Source: Gammaproteobacteria bacterium (GTDB lineage: Bacteria > Pseudomonadota > Gammaproteobacteria > PS1 > Pseudothioglobaceae). From it: a stretch of 12,996 nucleotides of DNA. Positions 6,527 to 12,996 of the stretch are shown here, piece after piece. Each line of letters starts with the position of its first letter. The stretch's first letter is position 1. Made by a program: the position numbers and the translations under genes. A model generated the notes under the pieces. The model was not told where the DNA came from. It made no database searches and saw nothing but the letters and a program-made list of their open reading frames with translations. The stretch is from NCBI GenBank assembly GCA_028599035.1, contig JAQRMT010000024.1, positions 1 to 12,996 on the forward strand, written 5' to 3'.

Positions 6527-8488
6527 ATGACAATCCTTGAAGTCGCAATACCTATCCCACTAAACCAGACTTTTGATTATAAAAGTGAAGTTTCAGTGGC
6601 TAAAGGTGTGCGTGTCAAAGTACCTTTTGGGCGTAAAAAAGTCGTCGGTGTTGTGCTTTCACAAAAAGACAAAAGTGATTTTAGTAAGCTTAAAACCATT
6701 GAAGAAGTGTTAGACGATACCCCAATATTAGACCAACCAATGCTCAATTTTCTGCACTGGTCAGCACAATATTACCATCACCCAATCGGGGAAGTGATTT
6801 CAACTGCACTACCAAAAAACCTGCGCATTGGCAAAGACGCTATTATTAAAAAAGTTACTGGCTTGCCGAATAAAATTGAAGAGCCTAACTTCTCAATAAC
6901 TGAAGAACAACGAGAGGCGATTGAGAAAATTTCAACTTCTTTAAACAAGTATCACGGATTTTTATTACATGGAGTGACCGGCAGCGGCAAAACCGAAGTA
7001 TATCTGCGACTTGCACAAGCCATACTCAACCAAGGCAAACAAGTCTTGGTCTTAGTGCCTGAGATTGGACTCACCCCGCAAATGATTGCACGGTTTAAGT
7101 CAAGATTAAGTGCGTGTATTGTTTCTATCCACTCGCAGCTTAATGAAACACAAAAGTTGGACGCTTATTTAATGGCAAAAAATGGCTCTGCTGGTGTGGT
7201 GCTTGGCACTCGAAGTGCAATTTTTGCACCGATGCCAAATTTAGGCTTGATTATTATCGATGAAGAACATGACACTTCTTTCAAGCAACAATCCAGTTTC
7301 CGCTATTCTGCCAGAGATTTGTGCCTTGTGCGTGCCAAACAAGCCAATATTCCTGTGATATTAGGCACAGCAACGCCATCGTTGGAAATGCTTAAACAAG
7401 TGATGGACAAAAAAATTACCCGTCTCACCCTTACCCAGCGCGCAGGCGATGCGATTTTACCCAAGGTGAATTTGATTGATATGCGCACTGAGACAGGTGG
7501 TGCACTCTCAGCAATGTTAGTGGAAAAAATGAGACAACATTTATCTAATAAAAAACAGGTAATGTTGTTTATCAATCGTCGTGGCTATGCGCCAGTTTAT
7601 TTTTGCACGCAATGTGGTTGGAAATCTACCTGCGAGCATTGCGATTCACCAATGATTTACCATCGTCATATTAATCGCCTGAAATGCCACCATTGTAATG
7701 ATGAAAAAATACCCGAACAAACTTGCCCTGAATGCAGCGAACAATCGCTGGAAGTCTTTGGTTATGGCACTCAAAGACTAGAAGAAACACTGGGTTCACA
7801 TTTTATTGATACCCCAATTATTCGCATTGATCGTGATACCACTCGTTGCAAAAAAGCCTTTGAACAACATTTAGAACAAATTAATTCTGGCGAGCCTTGC
7901 ATTATTGTCGGCACGCAAATGCTGGCAAAAGGACACGATTTTTCTAATCTAGCAATGGTAGGGGTTTTAGATATTGACGGTGGTTTGTTATCCAACAATT
8001 TCCGTGGGACGGAATACTTGGCACAATTACTCATTCAGGTGTCAGGGCGAGCAGGGCGAAGTGGCGAGCAGGGTGAAGTGGCTATCCAAACTCGTTACCC
8101 AGATCATCCAATTTTTAACTATGTGTTGTCCAATCGCTACACCCAATTTGCCAGCACCCTGCTCAAACAACGCACTCAAGCCAAAATGCCGCCGTTTTCT
8201 CATCAAGCCTTAATCTGTGCGAATGCCAAAATCAAACAAAATGCAGAAAACTTTTTACAAGAAATGGCAAGCTTATTGAAAAATATCGAGATGGACTCGG
8301 TAGAAATCTGGGGTCCAGTTGCTGCGGTGATGGAGAAAAAAGCCGACTATTATTATTTTAATCTCTACCTGCAATCAGATGATAGAAGGTCTCTACATCA
8401 AATGCTCGCTACGCTCAATCAATACACCGACACACTCACGCTTAAAAATAAAGTGCGTTGGTATTTAGATATTGACCCTGTTGATTAG
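6527..8488 (+). CDS. priA: Primosomal protein N' (replication restart helicase PriA)
   Basis: PriA recognises stalled replication forks and D-loops, unwinds the lagging strand and starts reloading of DnaB. Domains in order are the N-terminal 3' DNA-binding domain (about residues 1-95, FDYKSEVSVAKGVRVKVPFG), a winged-helix linker, helicase lobe 1 with Walker A GVTGSGKT at 149-156 and DEEH at 245-248, and lobe 2 with GTQMLAKGHDF and QVSGRAGR. A zinc-binding insert carries eight cysteines at 360, 363, 369, 372, 387, 390, 400 and 403. At 653 residues it is shorter than E. coli PriA (732), but all catalytic and metal sites are kept, so it looks complete. There is no good Shine-Dalgarno; TATAAC at 6511-6516 lies only ten bases before the ATG. 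Its stop interlocks with the bioA stop (8485-8488). Confidence 0.96.
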   Translation: MTILEVAIPIPLNQTFDYKSEVSVAKGVRVKVPFGRKKVVGVVLSQKDKSDFSKLKTIEEVLDDTPILDQPMLNFLHWSAQYYHHPIGEVISTALPKNLRIGKDAIIKKVTGLPNKIEEPNFSITEEQREAIEKISTSLNKYHGFLLHGVTGSGKTEVYLRLAQAILNQGKQVLVLVPEIGLTPQMIARFKSRLSACIVSIHSQLNETQKLDAYLMAKNGSAGVVLGTRSAIFAPMPNLGLIIIDEEHDTSFKQQSSFRYSARDLCLVRAKQANIPVILGTATPSLEMLKQVMDKKITRLTLTQRAGDAILPKVNLIDMRTETGGALSAMLVEKMRQHLSNKKQVMLFINRRGYAPVYFCTQCGWKSTCEHCDSPMIYHRHINRLKCHHCNDEKIPEQTCPECSEQSLEVFGYGTQRLEETLGSHFIDTPIIRIDRDTTRCKKAFEQHLEQINSGEPCIIVGTQMLAKGHDFSNLAMVGVLDIDGGLLSNNFRGTEYLAQLLIQVSGRAGRSGEQGEVAIQTRYPDHPIFNYVLSNRYTQFASTLLKQRTQAKMPPFSHQALICANAKIKQNAENFLQEMASLLKNIEMDSVEIWGPVAAVMEKKADYYYFNLYLQSDDRRSLHQMLATLNQYTDTLTLKNKVRWYLDIDPVD

Positions 8489-9720
8489 TGATTAATGACA
8501 AACTTAATCGCATTAGTGAGCGTTAATAGCTCGTCATCGGTAATGGTAAACGGTGGCATGGTGTAAAGAAGTTTGTTGTAAGGTCGAAGCCAAACGCCAT
8601 GTTCAAGCAGTTGATTTTGAGTTGTTTCAACATCAATGTCATCCACCATTTCCACCACGCCGATAGCACCCAAAATTCGCACATCAGTCACTTTATCGTG
8701 TTGTTTTAGTGGAGATAATGCACTGTAAAAATGCTTTTCTATTCGGGCAATATTATCTTGCCAAGGAGAATTTAGCAACAACTCAATACTAGCGTTCGCT
8801 ACCGCACAGGCAAGTGGATTGGCCATAAAGGTAGGGCCGTGCATTAGTGTGCCAATAGTGGTGGAAATTTTATCTGTGGTGAGTGTGGCAGCAAGTGTTA
8901 GATAACCACCCGTGAGTGCTTTTCCTAAACAAAGAATATCGGGCTTAACATCGACATAATCTAAGGAAAATAACTCGCCCGTCCTGCCGAAACCCGTGGC
9001 AATCTCATCCAAAATGAACAAAACATTATAGCGTTCGCAAAGGGTTTTGGCTTTAAGTAAGTATTGAGGGTTGTAAAGCCGCATTCCGCCTGCATTTTGT
9101 ATAACAGGCTCTAAAATCATAGCCACAATCGCCTTAGAATGTTGTGTTAGCGTTGCCTCTAAATCTACCAATGCCTCGTCCATAGGCACGACAGATGGAC
9201 TTTTAACAAAATATTGTTGAGCCACTGAACCACTAAATAAATGGTGTATGCCACTATCAGGGTCACAAACACTCATCGCACCAAAGGTATCGCCATGATA
9301 GCCACCCCGAATGGTGATGAATTTTTGCTTGCCTGATTGGCCTTGATTATGCCAATATTGCAGTGCCATTTTCAGTGCCACTTCAACAGCAACAGAGCCT
9401 GAATCGGTAAAAAACACCTTGGTTAAATGCTCTGGCGTGATTGCCACCAAAGTTTTTGCTAAATCAATAGCACTTTGATGCGTCAAACCACCAAACATAA
9501 TATGCGACATTTTTTCTAATTGGCCAGTTACCGCCTGATTTAAAACAGGGTGGTTGTAACCATGAATTGCCGACCACCACGAACTCATACCATCAATCAC
9601 TCGCTTGCCATTATCCAGATTCAGATAAACGCCCTCAGCTGACAACACCTTATGCGATTTTATCGGATTGGGGACTTTGGCATAAGGATGCCAAATATAT
9701 TGCTGGTCAAATGTATCCAT
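8485..9720 (-). CDS. bioA: Adenosylmethionine-8-amino-7-oxononanoate aminotransferase
   Basis: BioA is a PLP enzyme that transfers the amino group of S-adenosylmethionine to 8-amino-7-oxononanoate, giving 7,8-diaminononanoate in biotin synthesis. The 411 residues align closely with E. coli BioA. They include IWHPYAK at 9-15, DGMSSWWSAIHGYNHP, the PLP phosphate-binding TDSGSVAVEVALKMALQYWH stretch, YHGDTFGAMSVCDPDSG, and DEIATGFGRTG with D238 contacting the pyridine nitrogen. The PLP lysine is K267 in CLGKALTGG; MHGPTFMANPLACA and GVWLRPYNKLLYTMPP follow. These features separate it from other class III aminotransferases. No other bio genes are nearby. It follows gph by 39 bases on the same strand, but a terminator-like hairpin lies between them and there is no Shine-Dalgarno. 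TAATAT (9732-9727) ends six bases before the ATG, so a leaderless transcript is possible. Confidence 0.96.
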   Translation of the reverse strand: MDTFDQQYIWHPYAKVPNPIKSHKVLSAEGVYLNLDNGKRVIDGMSSWWSAIHGYNHPVLNQAVTGQLEKMSHIMFGGLTHQSAIDLAKTLVAITPEHLTKVFFTDSGSVAVEVALKMALQYWHNQGQSGKQKFITIRGGYHGDTFGAMSVCDPDSGIHHLFSGSVAQQYFVKSPSVVPMDEALVDLEATLTQHSKAIVAMILEPVIQNAGGMRLYNPQYLLKAKTLCERYNVLFILDEIATGFGRTGELFSLDYVDVKPDILCLGKALTGGYLTLAATLTTDKISTTIGTLMHGPTFMANPLACAVANASIELLLNSPWQDNIARIEKHFYSALSPLKQHDKVTDVRILGAIGVVEMVDDIDVETTQNQLLEHGVWLRPYNKLLYTMPPFTITDDELLTLTNAIKFVINH

Positions 9721-9731
9721 ACAACTATATT

Positions 9732-9758
9732 AAAAAAAATGGTGAAAGCCTTGCCTTC
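9732..9758 (-). terminator. Terminator-like hairpin between gph and bioA
   Basis: On the minus strand, just after the gph stop (TGA 9762-9760), GAAGGC (9758-9753), loop AAG and GCTTTC (9749-9744) form a six-pair stem with one G-U pair. Four bases later comes a run of eight T (9739-9732). The stem is weak and the gap to the T run is longer than ideal, so it may be a partial terminator or attenuator. It would limit read-through from gph into bioA. Confidence 0.4.
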
Positions 9759-9759
9759 C

Positions 9760-10428
9760 TCATAAATAATTTTTAAGCTCAGTCATTGAATCAATCACCA
9801 AGTCAGGATCGGCATCGGCAATATCATCGCCGTGATTGTAGCCATAAGACATACAAATAATCTCAAAACCCGCTGCGCGTGAGGCTTTCACATCACTAAT
9901 GGAATCGCCCAACATCATTGAATCCTTTGGCTCGATACCAAAAAAATCGGCCGCATGAAGCAAAGGCAATGGATCAGGCTTTTTCTTGGCTAAAGTATCA
10001 CCAGAAACCACTAGTCCAAAATAATCAAAAATACCCAAATCTTTTAAAATCGGCAGAGTGAATTGCTCAGCTTTATTAGTCACACAGCCCAGTGTATAGC
10101 CTTGCGCTTGCATATAATCTAACCCTTCTCTCACGCCCGGATATAGTGACGAACGACCTGAGGTATTTTTGGCGTATAAATCCAAAAAAATCGGATAAGC
10201 CTTGTCATAATCGACTTGGTTAACTATGCCTTCTAATTCACCTGTGAGCGAGCGTTCTACCAATTTCGGCACACCATTGCCCACCCAATGGCGCACTTTT
10301 TCCTCGCCCCATTTTGCTCTGCCCATTGCCACCATCAGTTCATCAACGCAATAGGCCAAGTCTGGAACACTATCGACCAAAGTGCCATCGACATCAATCA
10401 TAATCAGTTTCGGGTTAAATTTTTTCAT
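9760..10428 (-). CDS. gph: Phosphoglycolate phosphatase, HAD superfamily
   Basis: Gph hydrolyses 2-phosphoglycolate to glycolate, removing the by-product of Rubisco oxygenation or of DNA 3'-end repair. The 222-residue protein has all HAD motifs: nucleophile D12 and acid/base D14 in IDVDGTLVDS (11-20), motif II T117 in VTNKAEQF, motif III lysine K150 in KKKPDP, and motif IV D175 and D179 in LGDSISD. The helical cap between residues 20 and 100 (DELMVAMG, VGNGVPKLVERSL) matches the Gph/CbbZ class rather than PGMB or GmhB types. AAGGA at 10434-10438 is a good ribosome site five bases from the ATG. It diverges from proC across 58 bases that hold a palindromic promoter. If the organism fixes CO2 by the Calvin cycle, as sulfur oxidisers often do, this enzyme would have a direct role there. 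Confidence 0.9.
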   Translation of the reverse strand: MKKFNPKLIMIDVDGTLVDSVPDLAYCVDELMVAMGRAKWGEEKVRHWVGNGVPKLVERSLTGELEGIVNQVDYDKAYPIFLDLYAKNTSGRSSLYPGVREGLDYMQAQGYTLGCVTNKAEQFTLPILKDLGIFDYFGLVVSGDTLAKKKPDPLPLLHAADFFGIEPKDSMMLGDSISDVKASRAAGFEIICMSYGYNHGDDIADADPDLVIDSMTELKNYL

Positions 10429-10445
10429 TTTTGTCCTTGTTGTTT

Positions 10446-10468
10446 AAAGGTAGAATATCCCATTCTAC
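10446..10468. promoter_or_regulatory. Palindromic two-way promoter element between gph and proC
   Basis: GTAGAAT (10450-10456) and ATTCTAC (10462-10468) form a perfect seven-base inverted repeat around a five-base centre. Each arm contains the -10-like hexamer TAGAAT, one per strand: 10451-10456 facing proC and 10467-10462 facing gph. The predicted starts overlap, so polymerase should occupy one direction at a time. The -35 boxes are weak on both sides. The palindrome could also be an operator. Confidence 0.45.
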
Positions 10469-10486
10469 GAGTTTTAAGGTATTTTA

Positions 10487-11317
10487 ATGCAAAAAACAAC
10501 AACAATCGGTTTTATTGGCGCAGGCAATATGGCGTATGCGCTGATCTCTGGTCTATGTAACAGTGGATTTTCGGCGACAAACATTAAGCTCAGCGATACT
10601 AGTAAAACTTTATTATCTCAACGAAAAACAAAATTTAACCTTGAAACCTTTACCAATAACGCACAATTAGCAGGACAATGCAGTGTTATTGTATTAGCAG
10701 TAAAACCACAAATAATACCAATCGTTTGTAAAGAGATACAAGCGAATATCAAACACAAACCCTTAATTATTTCCATCGCTGCTGGGGTGAAAAGCGGTGA
10801 TATTAATCGCTGGTTAGGTGGCAATAACGCCATTGTACGCACCATGCCAAACACCCCTGCACTATTAGGCGCAGGTGCAACAGGTATCGTTGCTAACGAG
10901 GCAGTCAATAGCGAACAAAAAAACTTGGCAGAACAAATTCTTGACTCTATTGGTCAATGTTTTTGGGTGCAAGATGAAGCAATGCTTGATGCTGTTACCG
11001 CACTCTCAGGTAGCGGACCTGCTTACTTCTTTCTAATGATTGAATCAATGACCAACGCCGGTATTGCGCTAGGACTGGATAAACAAATAGCCGAAAAACT
11101 CAGTATTCAAACCGCACTAGGCGCTAGCATGATGGCAGACCAAAGTGGCAATTCCCCACACGAATTGCGTGCCAAAGTTACCTCAAAAAACGGAACAACA
11201 CAAGCAGCCATTGAATCTTTTCAAGATCAGAATTTTGAAGCAGTCGTCTCTCATGCCATGCGCGCTGCCTTTGACCGCGCCAGAGAAATAGGATTTGAAT
11301 TGGGTGATGATGGATAA
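10487..11317 (+). CDS. proC: Pyrroline-5-carboxylate reductase
   Basis: ProC reduces 1-pyrroline-5-carboxylate to L-proline with NAD(P)H, the last step of proline synthesis. The 276-residue protein has the Rossmann nucleotide-binding start IGFIGAGNMA at residues 7-16 and VLAVKPQ. The dimer/catalytic region follows with RTMPNTPALLGAG and ALSGSGPAYFF around 172-182, then the C-terminal signature LRAKVTSKNGTTQAAIESF, with the T-S-K-N-G-T-T loop at 232-238 where SPGGTT or SKGGTT is more usual. Length is typical (E. coli 269). AAGG at 10476-10479 lies seven bases before the ATG. It heads a probable operon with the YgfX-like and DsrS-like genes, which overlap it and each other. Confidence 0.95.
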   Translation: MQKTTTIGFIGAGNMAYALISGLCNSGFSATNIKLSDTSKTLLSQRKTKFNLETFTNNAQLAGQCSVIVLAVKPQIIPIVCKEIQANIKHKPLIISIAAGVKSGDINRWLGGNNAIVRTMPNTPALLGAGATGIVANEAVNSEQKNLAEQILDSIGQCFWVQDEAMLDAVTALSGSGPAYFFLMIESMTNAGIALGLDKQIAEKLSIQTALGASMMADQSGNSPHELRAKVTSKNGTTQAAIESFQDQNFEAVVSHAMRAAFDRAREIGFELGDDG

Positions 11318-11723
11318 CATAAATGTCAAAATTCAGACATCAAAAATCTATTTAATCTTAAGCATTGCCACCTACCTGCTTTGCTTATCTACCACTTGGT
11401 ATTATTTTTATACAATAGAATTAAGCCTTGGCATTAGTATATTGCTGTCAGCATGGCTGGCCTATTTTTTGCCAAGAGCAGTATGGCTAAGCCACCCAAA
11501 TTCAATTATTAAAATAGCCTTAAACAAAGACAAATTAACCATCGAAAAAAACGACCATTCTATGCAACAACACACTGCATTTTATCCCGCATATCAATCC
11601 CGTTTTTTGCTTATCATTACCGCTGGAAAACAATCTGTGGTTATCTTCAAAGACGCATTAGCATCACAATCACTCTCAACACTTAACCGATATTTCAATA
11701 CTCAGAAAAATGCTAACACCTGA
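11307..11723 (+). CDS. Small membrane protein, possibly YgfX-like
   Basis: A 138-residue protein with two hydrophobic segments near the N-terminus (about residues 14-34 and 39-55), a short basic/aromatic link (PRAVWL), and a soluble C-terminal part of predicted strands ending in VVIFKDALASQSLSTLNRYF. Two N-terminal membrane spans, a small beta-rich domain and an ending of the kind 'L-x-x-DSL....LRR.L' resemble the YgfX (CptA) family. The sequence similarity is weak, and function is not assigned beyond that. YgfX normally neighbours ygfY/sdhE, which is absent here. The frame is open from TTG 11295; ATGs at 11307 and 11310 are better starts, with AGGA at 11290-11293. I use 11307. It overlaps the end of proC by 11 bases and the next gene by 14, indicating coupled translation. 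Confidence 0.6.
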   Translation: MMDNINVKIQTSKIYLILSIATYLLCLSTTWYYFYTIELSLGISILLSAWLAYFLPRAVWLSHPNSIIKIALNKDKLTIEKNDHSMQQHTAFYPAYQSRFLLIITAGKQSVVIFKDALASQSLSTLNRYFNTQKNANT

Positions 11724-12750
11724 GGACACACTCAGATTAAATGTGTTGATTTCCACTTGCGTGGCAATTCGTATTGATGTTTATAAATTAGTGGTGGTGG
11801 GCTTAACCAAGGACAAAAAAGAACGCACCATCACCCTGAGCCCAACCGTCGATAGCAGCAAATATATCCAAGCAGTGCAAAAACTTCTCGTTTCTCAAGT
11901 ACTCGGCAGCATGGGCGGCTACCCGTCATACTTAAAACGCTGGTCAAGAATGGGGCAAGTCGGCTCTGCTAACTTAAAATCCCTACTAAAAATCGGCAAT
12001 ATTGAAGCCGTAGTAGCCGTGTCCAATTCTCAAAATTTAAACGACGAAGTGCTTGATTTGGTCTGGTGGTGTGCGACTAACACCGACCAACAAGCAGAAA
12101 TCGGGCGCTTTCTCCTCACCCGAGATTTTGTCATCAAGCACCCTATTGGCAAACAAATTGCCGATTATTTATTAGAATTCCTGCCCTTTACTGATGACAC
12201 CACGCAACTCATTGACACCACTAATTTATTACTACAAGACGACTTAATTTCGCCACAAGCAAAAGACAAATTATGGAAACAAGGACAAAGAAAAACCGCC
12301 TTTTTGGTAGGTTTTATTGAACGAATGCAAGGCAATTTGCCAAACAATAACAACACAATCGTATTGGATAAAAACAGCAAAGAACTGGAGTGCATAAACA
12401 CCGAACAAGGTCAAATACTACTAAAAACCATCACCCACATTCTAAAAAAAATCAACCAAGAGCACATTTTATATCGCACTTTAGAAGTGCTAGGCAGTTA
12501 TTTATCACACCCAATGATTCGGCCACTACCCGACATTGAACAGTGTAAAAATCAAGCACAAATCGTCGCCAAACAATTAGGACTAGAGGACGAAAAAATC
12601 AAAGCCCGATTACTACTCGCAAGCGTTAGCGAGCAATTAGTAGTCAGCACAATCTCCGCCCACAGTCTAGCCGGATCTGCCATTCGCAAAAAACTCACCA
12701 ATGTACTAACCCCCATTCAAGAAGCCTTACAAGCCCTAACCGCACAATAA
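11710..12750 (+). CDS. dsrS: DsrS-like protein (sulfur-oxidation associated)
   Basis: A 346-residue soluble protein without signal peptide or membrane segments, rich in predicted helices. The start LTPEDTLRLNVLI, AIRID at residues 20-24, the block VLGSMGGYPSYLKRWSRMGQ around 64-83, IEAVVAVSN, LVWWC and the ADYLLEFLPF..D region match what I recall of DsrS from the dsr operons of sulfur-oxidising bacteria such as Allochromatium vinosum. DsrS there is a cytoplasmic protein linked to efficient oxidation of stored sulfur; its biochemical activity is not known. No cysteine pair or cofactor motif is obvious here. The N-terminal two thirds carry the recognisable pattern; the last third is more variable. 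No other dsr gene is in the window; the gene instead follows proC and a YgfX-like gene. The assignment is from memory, not a search. Confidence 0.62.
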   Translation: MLTPEDTLRLNVLISTCVAIRIDVYKLVVVGLTKDKKERTITLSPTVDSSKYIQAVQKLLVSQVLGSMGGYPSYLKRWSRMGQVGSANLKSLLKIGNIEAVVAVSNSQNLNDEVLDLVWWCATNTDQQAEIGRFLLTRDFVIKHPIGKQIADYLLEFLPFTDDTTQLIDTTNLLLQDDLISPQAKDKLWKQGQRKTAFLVGFIERMQGNLPNNNNTIVLDKNSKELECINTEQGQILLKTITHILKKINQEHILYRTLEVLGSYLSHPMIRPLPDIEQCKNQAQIVAKQLGLEDEKIKARLLLASVSEQLVVSTISAHSLAGSAIRKKLTNVLTPIQEALQALTAQ

Positions 12751-12793
12751 GTAAAACAACAGATTTAAAAAATTTACACAAGTATTTTTCTTT

Positions 12794-12816
12794 AATTTGC
12801 ACTGACCCATTTATAC
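12794..12816 (+). repeat. Direct repeat, copy 1 (AATTTgCACTGACCCaTTTATA core)
   Basis: This 23-base segment matches 12972-12994 at 20 positions; the three differences are G/A, A/G and C/T transitions. The offset between the copies is 178 bases. The common core is CACTGACCC followed by A/G and TTTATA. Confidence 0.75.
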
Positions 12817-12830
12817 CGCACCTCCGTACG

Positions 12831-12864
12831 ATTTTAACCAACCCTAACTCAATTTTAGCCAGCC
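12831..12864 (+). repeat. Short imperfect direct repeat, ATTTTA(A/G)CCA(A/G)CC twice
   Basis: ATTTTAACCAACC (12831-12843) and ATTTTAGCCAGCC (12852-12864) match at 11 of 13 bases and start 21 bases apart. They lie between the two copies of the longer repeat. The role is unknown and chance is possible in AT-rich DNA. Confidence 0.4.
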
Positions 12865-12911
12865 TTCGTTTAATAAAATTAAATAAAAACCCTTATTTTT
12901 TATCACAAACA

Positions 12912-12925
12912 AAAGGTAGAATATC
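12912..12925 (+). promoter_or_regulatory. Promoter-like element identical to one upstream of proC
   Basis: AAAGGTAGAATATC here is identical over 14 bases to 10446-10459 before proC. It includes the -10-like TAGAAT (12917-12922). The predicted start, about 12929, falls at the ATG of the 21-codon ORF. The palindromic second half seen at proC is absent. Confidence 0.4.
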
Positions 12926-12930
12926 GCCAC

Positions 12931-12996
12931 ATGCAAACCCAAGTTAATATAAATAGTGAAAAAGAAAATATAATTTACACTGACCCGTTTATATAA
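12931..12996 (+). CDS. Possible 21-residue ORF, reading into repeat copy 2
   Basis: ATG at 12931 opens 21 codons (starting MQTQVNINSEKEN, ending IIYTDPFI) and stops at TAA on the last three bases. The second repeat copy encodes its last residues. There is no Shine-Dalgarno; a promoter-like TAGAAT lies eight bases upstream. It could be a tiny leaderless gene, a decayed gene start or chance. Confidence 0.2.
   Translation: MQTQVNINSEKENIIYTDPFI
12972..12994 (+). repeat. Direct repeat, copy 2 (AATTTaCACTGACCCgTTTATA core)
   Basis: This is the second copy of the segment at 12794-12816, with 20 of 23 bases identical. It stops two bases short of the window edge, so any longer homology or further copies to the right cannot be seen. 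Confidence 0.75.

Larger units (their letters stand above)
12751..12996. other. Right-end intergenic region with repeats and a promoter-like element
   Basis: The 246 bases after the dsrS-like gene contain no convincing gene. They hold two copies of a 23-base imperfect repeat (12794-12816 and 12972-12994), a shorter repeat pair (12831-12843 and 12852-12864), a promoter-like block at 12912-12925 and a 21-codon ORF at its end. No clear terminator hairpin follows the dsrS-like stop. Confidence 0.6.

Noticed and set aside
6474..6548. 25-residue N-terminal extension of YbeY
   Set aside because: It would make the protein longer than known YbeY, overlap priA and add residues that do not resemble the family; the ATG at 6473 gives the normal N-terminus.
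7303..8213. Long open frames in other phases within priA
   Set aside because: They are shadows of a clearly coding gene, with no family features of their own.
12765..12950. Open plus-strand frame through repeat copy 1 as a gene
   Set aside because: It has no usual start codon or ribosome site and no recognisable domain; the openness is explained by low-complexity AT-rich sequence.
1..12996. Mobile elements, CRISPR array, tRNA or rRNA genes, toxin-antitoxin or defence system
   Set aside because: No transposase, regularly spaced repeats, cloverleaf-like segment or small paired toxin-antitoxin genes were seen; nearly all sequence is accounted for by conserved genes.

Overview
The window is a compact, AT-rich stretch of bacterial chromosome made up almost entirely of conserved single-copy genes. 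Every recognisable protein has a gammaproteobacterial-type relative (RhlE, IbaG/BolA, AccA, TilS, YbeY, PriA, BioA, Gph, ProC). A gene near the right end resembles DsrS, a protein of sulfur-oxidising bacteria that use the reverse Dsr pathway. Low GC, tight packing and a DsrS-like gene together suggest a sulfur-oxidising gammaproteobacterium, possibly of the SUP05/Thioglobus/bivalve-symbiont type. The clade is an inference; no rRNA is present to test it.

Layout. Positions 1-1236 (-) hold a DEAD-box RNA helicase (RhlE-like), cut by the left edge. Positions 1341-1526 (+) hold a small four-cysteine DUF1289 protein. Its stop codon interlocks with that of a BolA/IbaG-like gene (1523-1753, -). Further right on the minus strand are a PiT phosphate transporter (1802-3070) and its DUF47 PhoU-like partner (3081-3758). 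These two and bolA probably form one unit read from a strong promoter at 3792-3818. Diverging from it are accA and tilS (3910-6016, +), overlapping by 20 bases. ybeY (6033-6473, -) and priA (6527-8488, +) diverge. priA converges with bioA (8485-9720, -), with interlocked stops. gph (9760-10428, -) lies upstream of bioA. proC, a YgfX-like membrane protein gene and the dsrS-like gene (10487-12750, +) overlap one another and look like one operon. The last 246 bases hold no clear gene, but carry a 23-base imperfect direct repeat, a promoter-like element shared with the gph/proC region, and a possible 21-codon ORF ending on the last base.

Functionally the genes cover RNA remodelling and maturation (RhlE, TilS, YbeY), Fe-S/redox-linked small proteins (BolA, DUF1289), phosphate uptake (PiT/DUF47), fatty-acid and biotin synthesis (AccA, BioA), replication restart (PriA), metabolite repair (Gph), proline synthesis (ProC) and probably sulfur oxidation (DsrS-like). 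AccA carboxylation depends on biotin, the cofactor whose synthesis needs BioA, but the two genes are not adjacent.

I found no tRNA, rRNA, CRISPR array, intact insertion sequence, prophage or defence cluster, and nothing I would call a new multi-gene system. The points most worth a second look are the dsrS-like operon, the palindromic two-way promoter between gph and proC, the repeats at the right end, and several genes that may be translated from leaderless mRNAs.
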